Positions 23,455 to 34,640 of a stretch of DNA of 60,000 nt are shown piece after piece (the stretch's first letter is position 1; each line of letters begins with the position of its first letter). The notes below the pieces were generated by a model, which saw nothing but the letters and a program-made list of their open reading frames with translations, was not told where the DNA came from and made no database searches. The translations under genes and the position numbers were made by a program. Source of the stretch: Symsagittifera roscoffensis (taxonomy: Eukaryota; Xenacoelomorpha; Acoela; Convolutidae); contig NC_087071.1 of assembly GCF_963678635.1 (NCBI RefSeq), positions 45,683,095 to 45,743,094 of the forward strand, in the 5' to 3' direction.

Positions 23455-24065
23455 AGGATTCCTTTCAAAATGCCACCTGGAAGAACCGTTTTTTGCAGAG
23501 CGCTTCGGGTTTTTATAGGAGAATTAACGCGTGCACAAATCCCATAAATGGAAATTTCAAAGAAAACGTTCCATAATTGATACTAATGCCATATATGGAA
23601 ACCATAATGGGTCATACTGTTTACTTCAATTTTCTTTTCTTCTGAAAATCAATTCCCTCTTTTCTCCTCATCGGAACAGTTCTCTTTCTGTTTAAAAATG
23701 TACAACAGATGTTAGTCACAGTTACAAGGAATTTGTAATAAATCAAAGAGGAAGTGGGAGACGTGCTTGGTCCCAAAATACCTACAACGGGGAAATGTTT
23801 TTAAACCTGGCTTCCAACGATTCTAGAAAAACCCTCAGCAGTTCTATCTTAATGAGAAAGAAGAAGGGAGGATATCAGCAATACGAGAACTGTTACTCAT
23901 GATGCTGAAAATGGTGGAATTGAGCATATGCTGCCAAATCTGGCAAAGAGTCAAATATGGATCAGGTGCATGACATCTATACTAGAGTATATGAAATATC
24001 AACGAATGACAAGAAGATGGTCTGTGTCACAGTTAGGATGTACAGTGTGAATGATAAGAATAATT
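23455..24065. repeat. Repeat block R2, copy 1
   Basis: The block runs from ATTCCTTTCAAAATGCCACC to GTGAATGATAAG. It recurs at 25740-26350, 26878-27485, 28018-28625, 29705-30312, 39545-40150, 40667-41260 and 43510-44120, with partial copies at 31030-31250, 36505-36720 and 42870-42975. Both strands are broken by stops in every copy, so it is most likely non-coding or a long-decayed coding block. Confidence 0.8.
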
Positions 24066-24590
24066 AGCTATTTTGCACGTATACATCAAAAACAAACACA
24101 ATTCGGAGAACTTCAAAGGCGTTTAGCCTGTCCATTAACGCCTCAAGAACAAAAATAATTATCGTTGTTGTCATTAAGTTCACCAAATTTGATTTATCAA
24201 TCTCTATTTGAAAAATTTTGATTCTGAAGCTAATTGTTCTCTTTTGATAGACATCGGCTTTCTTTTCGACTTGTAACCTTTGTTCCTATTTTTACCTAAA
24301 AAGCAGGGCAAGATCATTCTTATGTATACAGTCGTTAATGCTGTCACTAGTGTGTTTTTTCTCAAAATTTTTGCTAATGTTTTCTATAGCTGACTAAATT
24401 TTCCTACAAATAATTTTCTGAAGTTTTTACAAGTATTTAGTTTGTATTTATTTTTCACTATTTGTAGAGTGTCCGTTTTTCAGGCTTAAGCGATTTCGTA
24501 AGTTTCTGTTCGGCGCTATGAACACAAATTTGAATCAGTTTTAGTTGCCAGATCATATAACAGCACTCCCTAATATAACACTGGTTGAAA
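24066..24590 (-). repeat. Repeat block R3, copy 1
   Basis: This follows R2 directly, as in every full copy (28626, 30313, 41262, 44122). It holds the palindromic run near CGTTTAGCCTGTCCATT and, in other copies, a Lys-rich 131-codon minus-strand frame; in this copy that frame is interrupted. Confidence 0.7.
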
Positions 24591-25440
24591 GTAAGCCTTT
24601 TATAATTTTAAAAGAGATTTTTGACTGATGAATAATGCGTATGTGACGACAGTCGACAGATCAAGTAATTTATATGTTGTTTGTATTTAAAAATTTTTTC
24701 TACTAAACATTTTTTTGGGGTCGACCAAATTGACTTTTCGAGCTCTCCCAAAGCACTGTTTTGCCCCTATTTTGGCACTTTGGAAAAATTGTTTCAGCCG
24801 CAGGTAATTTTTTGGGCTTTTTTTGAAAAATTTTGACAAAAAAATTGCGTTTTTTGGCGCGCACTCCCCCTCAAAATTAGTATATATTGGTGCCGAAAGC
24901 GCCTTTAGAAAAAATTTAGGGTCGGTCAGCCAAAAATGGTTTTCTGAAAAAGTATCGAAGGAGGGACCCCTTTCAAATGTTTTGGAAAAATCAACGGAGG
25001 TACATTCGAAATCATCTTTAACTGACAAATTTTTCGAAATGGTCTCTATAACATCCAAAACAGCATCTGCTATTGGTCTTTTTTGATATCCAATTTGATT
25101 TGGCAGGCGTTTGGAATTAGGGACTATTCTTGATTTTTCGTACATTGATTGAATGTTTTTTTTTCGCAGTGGGAACGAAGTATGTTTAACCTGAGAGTTG
25201 GACTGAGTCCGCATTGTTTTGAATTTTATAAATTTTCCGGAAAAATTTTTGAATAATTTAATCAAATGTTGGTCGATTTTTGGGCATACAACCTGGGTAT
25301 TACAATAACAGCTAGGAAGTGTTTTTCTGGCGTCTTTTTTGTGCCTGAGTTGTTCTGCTGGTTTCCCGGATAAAAAGTTATTCCCAATAAAACTTCTATT
25401 ATTTTGAAGAAAATTAGGTCTCAAATTTGGTGGGACTTAA
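24591..25440 (-). pseudogene. Non-LTR retrotransposon L fragment split by MITE M
   Basis: Both edges match the L element as seen at 38.2-39.3 kb. The right part (24978-25424) encodes the N-terminal half of a reverse transcriptase: LPNQIGYQKRPIADAVLDVI and a CTSVDFSKTF block. About 480 bp of the L element between the two parts is missing, and a MITE M segment (about 24703-24977) occupies the site. A 245-codon minus-strand frame (24687-25424) runs through the junction, so its last 95 or so residues are MITE-derived and not reverse transcriptase. Confidence 0.8.
24703..24977. mobile_element. MITE-like element M, truncated copy
   Basis: GGGGTCGACCAAATTG, then TTTCGAGCTCTCCCAAAGCAC and ATATATTGGTGCCGAAAGCGC match the internal part of M at 42.54 and 44.33 kb. 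Neither terminal repeat is present. Confidence 0.7.
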
Positions 25441-25735
25441 TGTTTGTTGATAATTGTAAAACTCAGTAATTTTCTGTGATGTTTTCTATGCTCGATAAAG
25501 GAAGTGATTTTGGTTCAAAACAATTTTTCCGTACCGAAACGTACGATTAGAGCTAGACACGGAAAGAAAATTTTTGACAAAACATACCCCTTACACAAAG
25601 TTGACTTTCTACATAAACCAAACATTAGTTGATCAAAAATAATGAAAAAATAATTGTTCAGTTTTGTTTTCACTCACACTTTTTTATTGCAACAATCATA
25701 CAAAGAAACAAGCTTGTAATTGATGTTCCTAATGA
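25441..25735 (-). repeat. Upstream flank of the L element
   Basis: A non-coding stretch next to the reverse transcriptase on its 5' side. It holds GTACCGAAACGTACGATTAG, which contains the fold-back CGTACCGAAACGTACG in some copies. Other copies are at 36200-36500, 39260-39540 and 46863-47200. Confidence 0.7.
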
Positions 25736-25739
25736 TACT

Positions 25740-26375
25740 AAAGATTCCTTTCAAAATGCCACCTGGAAGAACCATTTTTTGCAGAGAATTTCGGATTTTT
25801 ATAAGAAAATTAACGCCTCACAATTCCCATAAATGGAAATTTCAAACAAAACGTTCCATATTTGATACTAGTGCCATATTTGGAAACCATGATGGATCAT
25901 ACTAATTACTTGCATTTTTATTTCTTCTGAAAATCAATTCCCTCCTTTCTCCTCATCGAAACAGTTCTCTTTCTATTTAAAAATGTACACCAGGTGTTAG
26001 TCACAATTACATTGATTTTGTAATAAATCAAAGTGAAATTGGGAGACGTGCTTCGTCCCAAAATACCTACAAGGGGGAAATGTTTTTAAACCTTGCTTCC
26101 AACGATTCTAAAAAAATCCTCAGCAGTCCCATCTTGATGAGAAAGAAGAAGGGAGGATATCAGCAATACGAAAACTGTTATTCATGATGCTGAAAACCTT
26201 GGAATTGAGCATGTGCAGCCAAATCTGGCAAAGAGTAAACTATGGACCAGGTGCGTGACATCTATACTAGAGTAAATGAAATATCAACGAATGACGAGAA
26301 GATGGTCTGTGACACATTTAGGAAGTACAATATGAATAATAAGTATAATTAGCTAATTAGCTAAAAATCAAAACA
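25740..26375. repeat. Repeat block R2, copy 2
   Basis: Same order as at 23455. It is followed by a short TAATTAGCTAATTAGCTAA linker rather than by R3. Confidence 0.75.
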
Positions 26376-28215
26376 GATGATTTTCTTTTTTTAAATCAAG
26401 AAACCAATTTTTGCATATCTGATGATACGAAACATCAGAAAGACAATAATTGAGTAAAATAGGAAATAGCACTCAAAGTCAACAATATCAATTTTTTTAG
26501 CGATAGCTTAACAAGTTTTTCACAAAAAAATATTTGCGTTTCTTGCTAATGCATTAGAAAAAAAGTTAGGCTTTTGCATAGTTTTCTGAAAAATCACGAA
26601 TAAAACTTGCACTTTACACGAAAAATTTTTGACTAGAGCTCAGATAGTTTCTCCTACATTTTTTTCAAACGAGTCGTTTTCTTGCAAGATTTGTTGATTT
26701 TTCTGATTTTTTCCATTTCTTGTTGTGTTAAATTGCTCGGGTGAGCGGAATAAAATTTTACTCACTCGATGCAACAATGCTTGAGTAAAATCTGTGTTTG
26801 GACCAAGAAAAAAAATTAGTTAATTTCTTGCTAATTGTATTTGATAGGTTCCTGCGATAGATTCCTATTGTTACTAATGATTCCTTTCAAAATGCCCCCT
26901 TGGAGAACCCTTTTTTGCAGAGAGTTTTGGACTTTTATAAGAGAATTAAGGCCTACGCACTTTCCATAAAGGGAAATTTCAAACAAAACCATTATTGAGA
27001 ATCTTGCCATATATGGAAACCATGATGAATCATACTGTTTACTTTCATTTTTATTTCTTCTGAAAACCAATTCCCTCTTTTCTCCTCATCGAAACAGTTC
27101 TCTTTCTATTTAAAAATGTACACCAGATGTTAGTCACAATAACATTGATTTTGTAATAAATCAAAGAGAAATTGGGAGACGTGCTTGGTCCCAAAATACC
27201 TACAAGGGGGAAATGTTTTTAAACCCTGCTTCCAACGATTCTAAAAAAACCCTCAGCAGTCCCATCTTGATGAGAAAGAAGAAGGTAGGATATCAGCAAT
27301 ACGAAAACTGTTAATCATGATGCTAAAAACCTTGGAATTGAGCATGTGCAGCCAAATCTGGCAAAGAGTAAACTATGGACCAGGTGCGTGACATCTATAC
27401 TAGAGTAAATGAAATATCAACGAATGACGAGAAGATAGTCTGTGACACATTTAGGAAGTACAATGTGAATAATAAGTATAATTAGCTAATTAGCTAAAAA
27501 TCAAAACAGATGATTTTCTTTTTTTAAAACTTGATCATCAAGAAACCAATTTTTGCATATCTGATGATACGAAACATCAGAAAGACAATAATAGAGTAAG
27601 ATAGGAAATAGCGCTCAAAGTCAACAATATCAATTTTTTTAGCGATAGCTTAACAAGTTTTTCACAAAAAAATATTTGCGTTTCTTGCTAATGCATTAGA
27701 AAAAAAGTTAGGCTTTTGCATAGTTTTTTGAAAAATCACGAATAAAACTTGCACTTTACACGAAAAATTTTTGACTAGAGCTCAGATAGTTTCTCCTACA
27801 TTTTTTTCAAACGAGTCGTTTTCTTGCAAGATTTGGTGATTTTTCTGATTTTGTCCATTTCTTGTTGTGTTAAATTGCTCGGGTGAGCGGAATAAAATTT
27901 TACTCACTCGATGCAACAATGCTTGAGTAAAATCTGTGTTTGGACCAAGTAAAAAAATAGTTAATTTCTTGCTAATTGTATTTGATAGGTTCCTGCGATA
28001 GGTTCCTATTGTTACTAATGATTCCTTTCAAACTGCCCCCTTGGAGAACCCTTTTTTGCAGAGAGTTTTGGACTTTTATAAGAGAATTAAGGCCTACGCA
28101 CTTTCCATAAAGGGAAATTTCAAACAAAACCATTATTGAGAATCTTGCCATATATGGAAACCACGATGAATCATACTGTTTACTTTCATTTTTATTTCTT
28201 CTGAAAACCAATTCC
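26376..28215. repeat. Tandem duplication, period about 1141 bp (R7-R4-R2)
   Basis: The succession R7, R4, R2 is present from 26376 and again from about 27511, with very few base differences. The minus-strand frames 26831-27070 and 27972-28211 encode 79 residues differing at one position. This is a recent duplication, and the frames are parts of R2 with no family assignment. Confidence 0.85.
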
Positions 28216-29131
28216 CTCTTTTCTTCTCATCGGAACAGTTTTCATTCTATTTAAAAAGGTCCCCCAGATGTTAGTCACAGTAACATTGAATTTGTAATAA
28301 ATCAAAGAGGAATTGGGAGATGTGCTTGGTTCCAAAATATCTACAACGGGAAAATTTTTTTGAACCTTGCTTCCAAAGATTCTAGAAAAACCCTCAGCAA
28401 TTCTATCTTGATGAGAAAGAAAAAGGGAGGATATCAGCAATACAAATACTGTTATTCATGATGCTGAAAACCTTGGAATTGAGCACAAGCAGCCAAATCT
28501 GGCAAAGAAACAACTATCGATTAGGTGCATGACATCTATACTAGAATATATGAAATATCAAAGAGTGACAAGAAGACGGTCTCTGTCACAGTTAGGATGT
28601 ACAGTGTGAATAATAAGAACAATTAGCTATTTTGCACGTATAAATCCAAAAAAAAACACAATTCGGAGAACGCCAAAGGCGTTTAGCCTGTCCATTGACG
28701 CCTCAAGAACAAAAATAATTATCGTTGTTGTCGTTATGTTCACCAAATTTGTTTTATCAGTCTCTATTTGAAAAATTTTGATCCTGAAGCTAATTGTTCT
28801 CTTTTGATAGATATCGGCTTTCTTTTCCGACTTGTGTCCTTTGTTCCTATTTTTACCTAAAAAGCAGGGCACAAGCTCATTCTTATGTAAACAGTCGTTA
28901 ATGCTGTCAATAGTGAGTTTTTTTCTCAATACTTTTGTTAATGTTTTCTTTAGTTCACTAAATTTTTCTACAAGTAATTTTCTGAAGTTTTTACTAGTAA
29001 TTAATTTGTTTTTATTTTTCACTATTTGAAGAGTAACCGATTTTTAGGCTTAAAAGGTTTTGTAATTTTCTGTTCGGAGCAATGAACACAATTTTGAGTC
29101 AGTCTGAGTTGCCAGATCATATAACAGCACT
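28216..29131 (-). repeat. R2 end plus R3 with 131-codon open frame
   Basis: The minus-strand frame 28627-29022 (131 codons; starts MKNKNKLITSKNFRKLLVEK, Lys-rich with a short heptad-like segment) is open here, as is its counterpart 30316-30714. The two differ mainly near the C-terminus through an indel. It is unrecognised and is interrupted in the copies at 24.1, 41.3 and 44.1 kb, so its openness probably reflects recent duplication. Confidence 0.55.
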
Positions 29132-29490
29132 CCCTGGGCAAAAATGCACTTTCTAATTTTGTTTGCAATACTAAATTAGCAAAGTGAAATCGATAAAAAA
29201 ACCAGAAAGTTGTTGTAAAAACTTTCTTTTTTTGATTTCACTTTACTTATTTAGTTGTAAGCATTTTTTCCATACAAAATTTTATATGAGAAGCATTTTT
29301 TCCATACAATGGAATTGTATGACAGGACTTTTTGCCATGCAATTTTTTTGTGTTCCGCTCAATGGAAATTTTCTCAAAAGAGATAACCGACAGGTTAAAC
29401 GGCGTTGAACCACATATATAAAAGTTTCGCTAGATGCCAAGTCAGATGAAAATCGAGCTTCACGCAAATCTAACTATTATAGTTTAAGAA
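29132..29490. repeat. Repeat block R5
   Basis: The block runs from TGGGCAAAAATGCACTTTC to AATCGAGCTTCACGCAAATC. It contains a doubled GAAGCATTTTTTCCATACAA element and an internal fold-back around TTCCATACAATGGAA. It recurs at 31445-31800 and partially at 30830-31030. Confidence 0.75.
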
Positions 29491-31800
29491 ACAGGAACAA
29501 ACAGATAATGTAGGAGGTTATAGAAAACGTGATTAAAACAAATTTGGTAGATAGTGTTTTAAACCAGTTTTAACATCTTGTAAAAATCTCACGACATTTC
29601 ATATTTATATGAAAAAAAACCTGTTCATTTTTTGCACACTTCATGCTAAAAGCATCACTTTTTTGCATCTTTTTTTTGCACAAATTTTTCCTTTGTTCCT
29701 ATTGTTACTAATGATTCCTTTCAAAATGCCCCCTTGGAGAACCCTTTTTTGCAGAGAGTTTTGGACTTTTATAAGAGAATTAAGGCCTACGCACTTTCCA
29801 TAAAGGGAAATTTCAAACAAAACCATTATTGAGAATCTTGCCATATATGGAAACCATGATGAATCATACTGTTTACTTTCATTTTTGTTTCTTCTGAAAA
29901 CCAATTCCCTCTTTTCTTCTCATCGGAACAGTTCTCATTCTATTTAAAAAGGTCCCCCAGATGTTAGTCACACTAACATTGAATTTGTAATAAATCAAAA
30001 AGAAAATGGGAGATGTGCTTGGTTCCAAAATATCTACAACGAGAAAATTTTTTTGAACCTTGCTTCCAAAGATTCTAGAAAAACCCTCAGCATTTCTATC
30101 TTGATGAGAAAGAAGAAGGGAGGATATCAGCAATACAAATGCTGTTATTCATGATGCTGAAAACCTTGGAATTGAGCACAAGCAGCCAAATCTGGCAAAG
30201 AAACAACTATCGATTAGGTGCATGACATCTATACTAGAGTATATGAAATATCAAAGAGTGACAAGAAGACGGTCTGTGTCACAGTTAGGATGTACAGTGT
30301 GAATAATAAGAACAATTAGCTATTTTGCACGTATAAATCCAAAAAAAACACATTTCGGAGAACGCCAAAGGCGTTTAGCCAGTCCATTGACGCCTCAAGA
30401 ACAAAAATAGTTATCGTTGTTGTCGTTATGTTCACCAAATTTGTTTTATCAGTCTCTATTTGAAAAATTTTGATCCTGAAGCTAATTGTTCTCTTTTGAT
30501 AGATATCGGCTTTCTTTTCCGACTTGTGTCCTTTGTTCCTATTTTTACCTAAAAAGCAGGGCACAAGCTCATTCTTATGTATACAGTCGTTAATGCTGTC
30601 AATAGTGAGTTTTTTTCTCAATACTTTTGTTAATGTTTTCTTTAGTTCACTAAATTTTTCTACAAGTAATTTTCTGAAGTTTTTACTAGTAATTAATTTG
30701 TTTTTATTTTTCACTATTTGTAGAGTAACCGTTTTTTAGGCTTAAAAAGTTTTGTGAATTTCTGTTCGGAGCAATGAACACAATTTTGAATCAGTTTGAG
30801 TTGCCAGATCATATAACAGCACTCCCTGGGCAAAAAAGCACTTTCTAATTTTGTTTGCAATACTAAATTAGCAAAGTGAAATCGATAAAAAAAACCAGAA
30901 AGTTGTCGTAAAAATTTTCTTTTAATGATTTCACTTTACTTATTTAGTTGTAAGCATTTTTTCCATACAAAATTTTATATGAGAAGCATTTTTTCCATAC
31001 AATGGAATTGTATGACAGGACTTTTTGCCATGAATCATACTGTTTACTTCCATTTTTATTTCTTCTGAAAACCAATTCCCTCTTTTCTTCTCATCGGAAC
31101 AGTTCTCATTCTATTTAAAAAGGTCCCCCAGATGTTAGTCACAGTAACATTGAATTTGTAATAAATCAAAGAGGAATTGGGAGATGTGCTTGGTTCCAAA
31201 GTATCTACAACGAGAAAATTTTTTTGAACCTTGCTTCCAAAGATTCTTCTAGAAAAAAAAGATTCTTCTAAATTTTTCTACAAGTAATTTTCTGAAGTTT
31301 TTACTAGTAATTAATTTGTTTATATTTTTCACTATTTGTAGAGTAACGGTTTTTTAGGCTTAAAAGGTTTTGTAAATTTCTGTTCGGCGCAATGAACACA
31401 TTTTTGAATCAGTTTGAGTTGCCAGATCATATAACAGCACTCCCTGGGCAAAAATGCACTTTCTAATTTTGTTTGCAATACTAAATTAGCAAAGTGAAAT
31501 CGATAAAAAATACCAGAAAGTTGTTGTAAAAATTTTCTTTTTTTGATTTCACTTTACTTATTTAGTTGTAAGCATTTTTTCCATACACAATTTTATATGA
31601 GAAGCATTTTTTCCATACAATGGAATTGTATGACAGGACTTTTTGCCATGCAATTTTTTTGTGTTCCGCTCAATGGAAATTTTCTCAAAAGAGATAACCG
31701 ACAGGTTAAACGGCGTTGAACCACATATATAAAAGTTTCGCTAGATGCCAAGTCAGATAAAAATCGAGCTTCACGCAAATCTAATTATTATAGTTTAAGA
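29491..31800. repeat. Second and third units of a tandem array, period about 1690 bp
   Basis: R6 (shortened), R2 (29705-30312), R3 (30313-30830) and R5 (30830-31030) repeat the order of 28018-29490. A third, internally deleted unit follows: R2 start 31030-31250, R3 end 31251-31445, and R5 31445-31800. The joint near 31240-31260 shows a small duplicated GATTCTTCTA. Confidence 0.8.
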
Positions 31801-32480
31801 AAAAGAAACAGGAACAAACAGATAATGTAGGAGGTTATAGAAAACGTCATGAAAACAAATTTGGTAGATAAAGTTTTAAACCAGTTTTATCATCTTGTAA
31901 AAATCTCACGACATTTCATATTTATATGAAAAAAAATCTGTTCATTTTTTGCACACTTCATGCTAAAAGCATCACTTTTTTGCATCTCTTTTTTGCACAA
32001 ATTTTTTACCACACATATTAAAATAGTTAACGAAAATTTCGCACTTTGAGGAAAAATTACTGAATTTTTTTGCTTTGTTAAAAAAAGTTATAACAAACCT
32101 TCATTGTGCTGAAAAATTAAAATTTTTGATTTCCTTTTTTAAAAATTTGATCAGCAAGAAACCATATTTTGCATGTCTGATGATCCGAAACATCAGAAAG
32201 GCAATAAAATAGTAAGATAAAAAATGCATTTTACAAGAAAAATTCTTTATTGTTTTGCTCTCCAGCTCGCTTAAAAACGAATGAGTATTTTGCATGTTTG
32301 TTGAAAAAACCAAATCCAAAACTGCATCTTTCAAAAACCCTTGAAATGATTTTTGCGCACGTCAAAAAAAAATTTTTTTTAATGTTTAAAGCGTTTAATA
32401 TGAACAAGAATTTTTTTCTAATAAAAAATTGACACACTCCTAATTACAGAACTAGAAAATTTTCACTCAACAATCTTCAA
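31801..32480. repeat. Repeat block R6 with R7 fragment, copy 2
   Basis: Same order and end (TTGACACACTCCTAATTACAG) as 21240-22010, followed in the same way by R1. Confidence 0.8.
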
Positions 32481-32489
32481 CAAATCAAA

Positions 32490-34390
32490 AGATGAGTTTT
32501 GAATGTTTCGAATCGTCTCTAAAAAAGCTAGGCCGAGTGTCTGGGCTGACGGAAGCTTTTGAACAGAGCTTAGATGGTTTCATGCTTTTTTTGTGCAACA
32601 TGTTTGTAAAATACTCAAAAATTGAACCAAGAAAATTCCAAAGAGCAGTGAAATTTGTAACGGAGAAGTTGACGCCATTAATTTCCAGAATATATACTTT
32701 AACATCAAGAGTTTTTTATGAAATCCATACACATTGAATTGTAGAACCTACTGAATTCTGGAAATATCCATTGAAAAGTCATCCAAAAGGAATTCCACAA
32801 CAGATTCTAAGATGATGAGATTGATGAAATGATTTGTCAATTTTAGATGTTTCGCTATTTTTGTTTTCAAATCTGAACGAAGATGTTCAATCAAATTTAT
32901 GAAAATAGGTATTTTTTTCAAAGAAACTCCTGCTTTTTCTCAGCTCGTCTCAGCAAAATTGTTCAATTTTTTTATAATTAAAATGAACAAAAATGATAAA
33001 AAAAATGTGTTCTCTCGCTTGTAAAATTTGACAAAGTAATTCAAAAAAATTTAAACCAAATCAGACATAATGTACAATTTTTGAGAATTTAAGCAAAATC
33101 TAGCTGGTAATTAGATACACCTGGCAAGAAAATGTTCAATTTCTTTGAAAATTTTCTACAGTTCAGTTGATTCGAACTCAAGCAGTAACAAGAAAAAAAA
33201 ACTTAAAAAAGGAACTTCTAACCAAAATTTGAAGCCAATAATGATATTAAATAATATAGAATTTACAACAAAAAAAAATCACAAGAAAAAAATGCTTTCC
33301 GTACAATTCACTCCACCTCAAAATTAGTATATATTGGTGCCGAATGCGCCTTTAGAAAAAATTTAGTGAAGGTCGGTCAAAAATGGATTTCTGAAAAAGT
33401 ATCAAAGGGGGGACCCTTTGGGTCGGCAGGGGGTCGAATCCCTGAGAGAGGGCGTCCGCCCCTCCCCCTGCCCCTCTCCCCTAAATCCGCTCTTGCTGTT
33501 ACAAATTAGTTTTTCAAGCAATTTGTTGATTACCGGGAGAAGCAAAACTAGTCCGTGGCCTTCACAGTTCAAGATGAGTTTTGAATGTTTCGAATCGTCT
33601 CTAAAAAAGCTAGGCCGAGTGTCTGGGCTGACGGAAGCTTTTGAACAGAGCTTAGATGGTTTCATGCTTTTTTTGTGCAACATGTTTGTAAAATACTCAA
33701 AAATTGAACCAAGAAACTTCCAAAGAGCAGTGAAATTTGTAACGGAGAAGTTGACGCCATTAATTTCCAGAATATATACTTTAACATCAAGAGTTTTTTA
33801 TGAAATCCATACACATTGAATTGTAGAACCTACTGAATTCTGGAAATATCCATTGAAAAGTCATCCAAAAGGAATTCCACAACAGATTCTAAGATGATGA
33901 GATTGATGAAATGATTTGTCAATTTTAGATGTTTCGCTATTTTTGTTTTCAAATCTGAACGAAGATGCTCAATCAAATTTATGAAAATAGGTATTTTTTT
34001 CAAAGAAACTCCTGCTTTTTCTCAGCTCGTCTCAGCAAAATTGTTCAATTTTTTTATAATTAAAATGAACAAAAATGATAAAAAAAATGTGTTCTCTCGC
34101 TAGTAAAATTTGACAAAGTAATTCAAAAAAATTTAAACCAAATCAGACATAATGTACAATTTTTGAGAATTTAAGCAAAATCTAGCTGGTAATTAGATAC
34201 ACCTGGCAAGAAAATGTTCAATTTCTTTGAAAATTTTCTACAGTTCAGTTGATTCGAACTCAAGCAGTAACAAGAAAAAAAACTTAAAAAAGGAACTTCT
34301 AACCAAAATTTGAAGCCAATAATGATATTAAATAATATAGAATTTACAACAAAAAAAATCACAAGAAAAAAATGCTTTCCGTACAATTCA
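32490..34390 (+). repeat. Two tandem R1 units, period about 1081 bp
   Basis: Open frames of 81 codons starting at 32492 and 33573 are nearly identical. Each unit continues about 800 bp to a MITE M fragment (33312 and 34391). In the second unit the frame is joined upstream to MITE-derived sequence, giving a longer 133-codon frame (33418-33819) whose first 51 codons are not part of R1. Confidence 0.85.
33312..33570. mobile_element. MITE M, 5'-truncated, with 3' flank
   Basis: The internal sequence TATATTGGTGCCGAATGCGC leads to the GC-rich right part and a degenerate end (CTAAATCCGCTCTTG). It is followed by the same 65-bp flank (TTACAAATTAGTTTTTCAAG and on) as at 34590, 37620 and 44705, so the flank was duplicated with it. 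Confidence 0.7.
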
Positions 34391-34640
34391 CTCCACCTCA
34401 AAATTAGTATATATTGGTGCCGAATGCGCCTTTAGAAAAAATTTAGTGAAGGTCGGTCAAAAATGGATTTCTGAAAAAGTATCAAAGGGGGGACCCTTTG
34501 GGTCGGCAGGGGGTCGAATCCCTGAGAGAGGGCGTCCGCCTTTCCCCCTGCCCCTCTCCCCTAAATCCGCTCTTGCTGTTACAAATTAGTTTTTCAAGCA
34601 ATTTGTTGATTACCGGGAGAAGCAAAACTAGTCCGTGGCC
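34391..34640. mobile_element. MITE M, 5'-truncated, second copy
   Basis: Nearly identical to 33312-33570 with the same truncation point, so copied by duplication rather than by independent insertion. Confidence 0.7.

Noticed and set aside
33418-33570. tRNA-like B box (GGGTCGAATCC) suggesting a SINE
   Set aside because: The box belongs to the GC-rich part of MITE M, which has terminal inverted repeats; no A box or tRNA-like fold was found.
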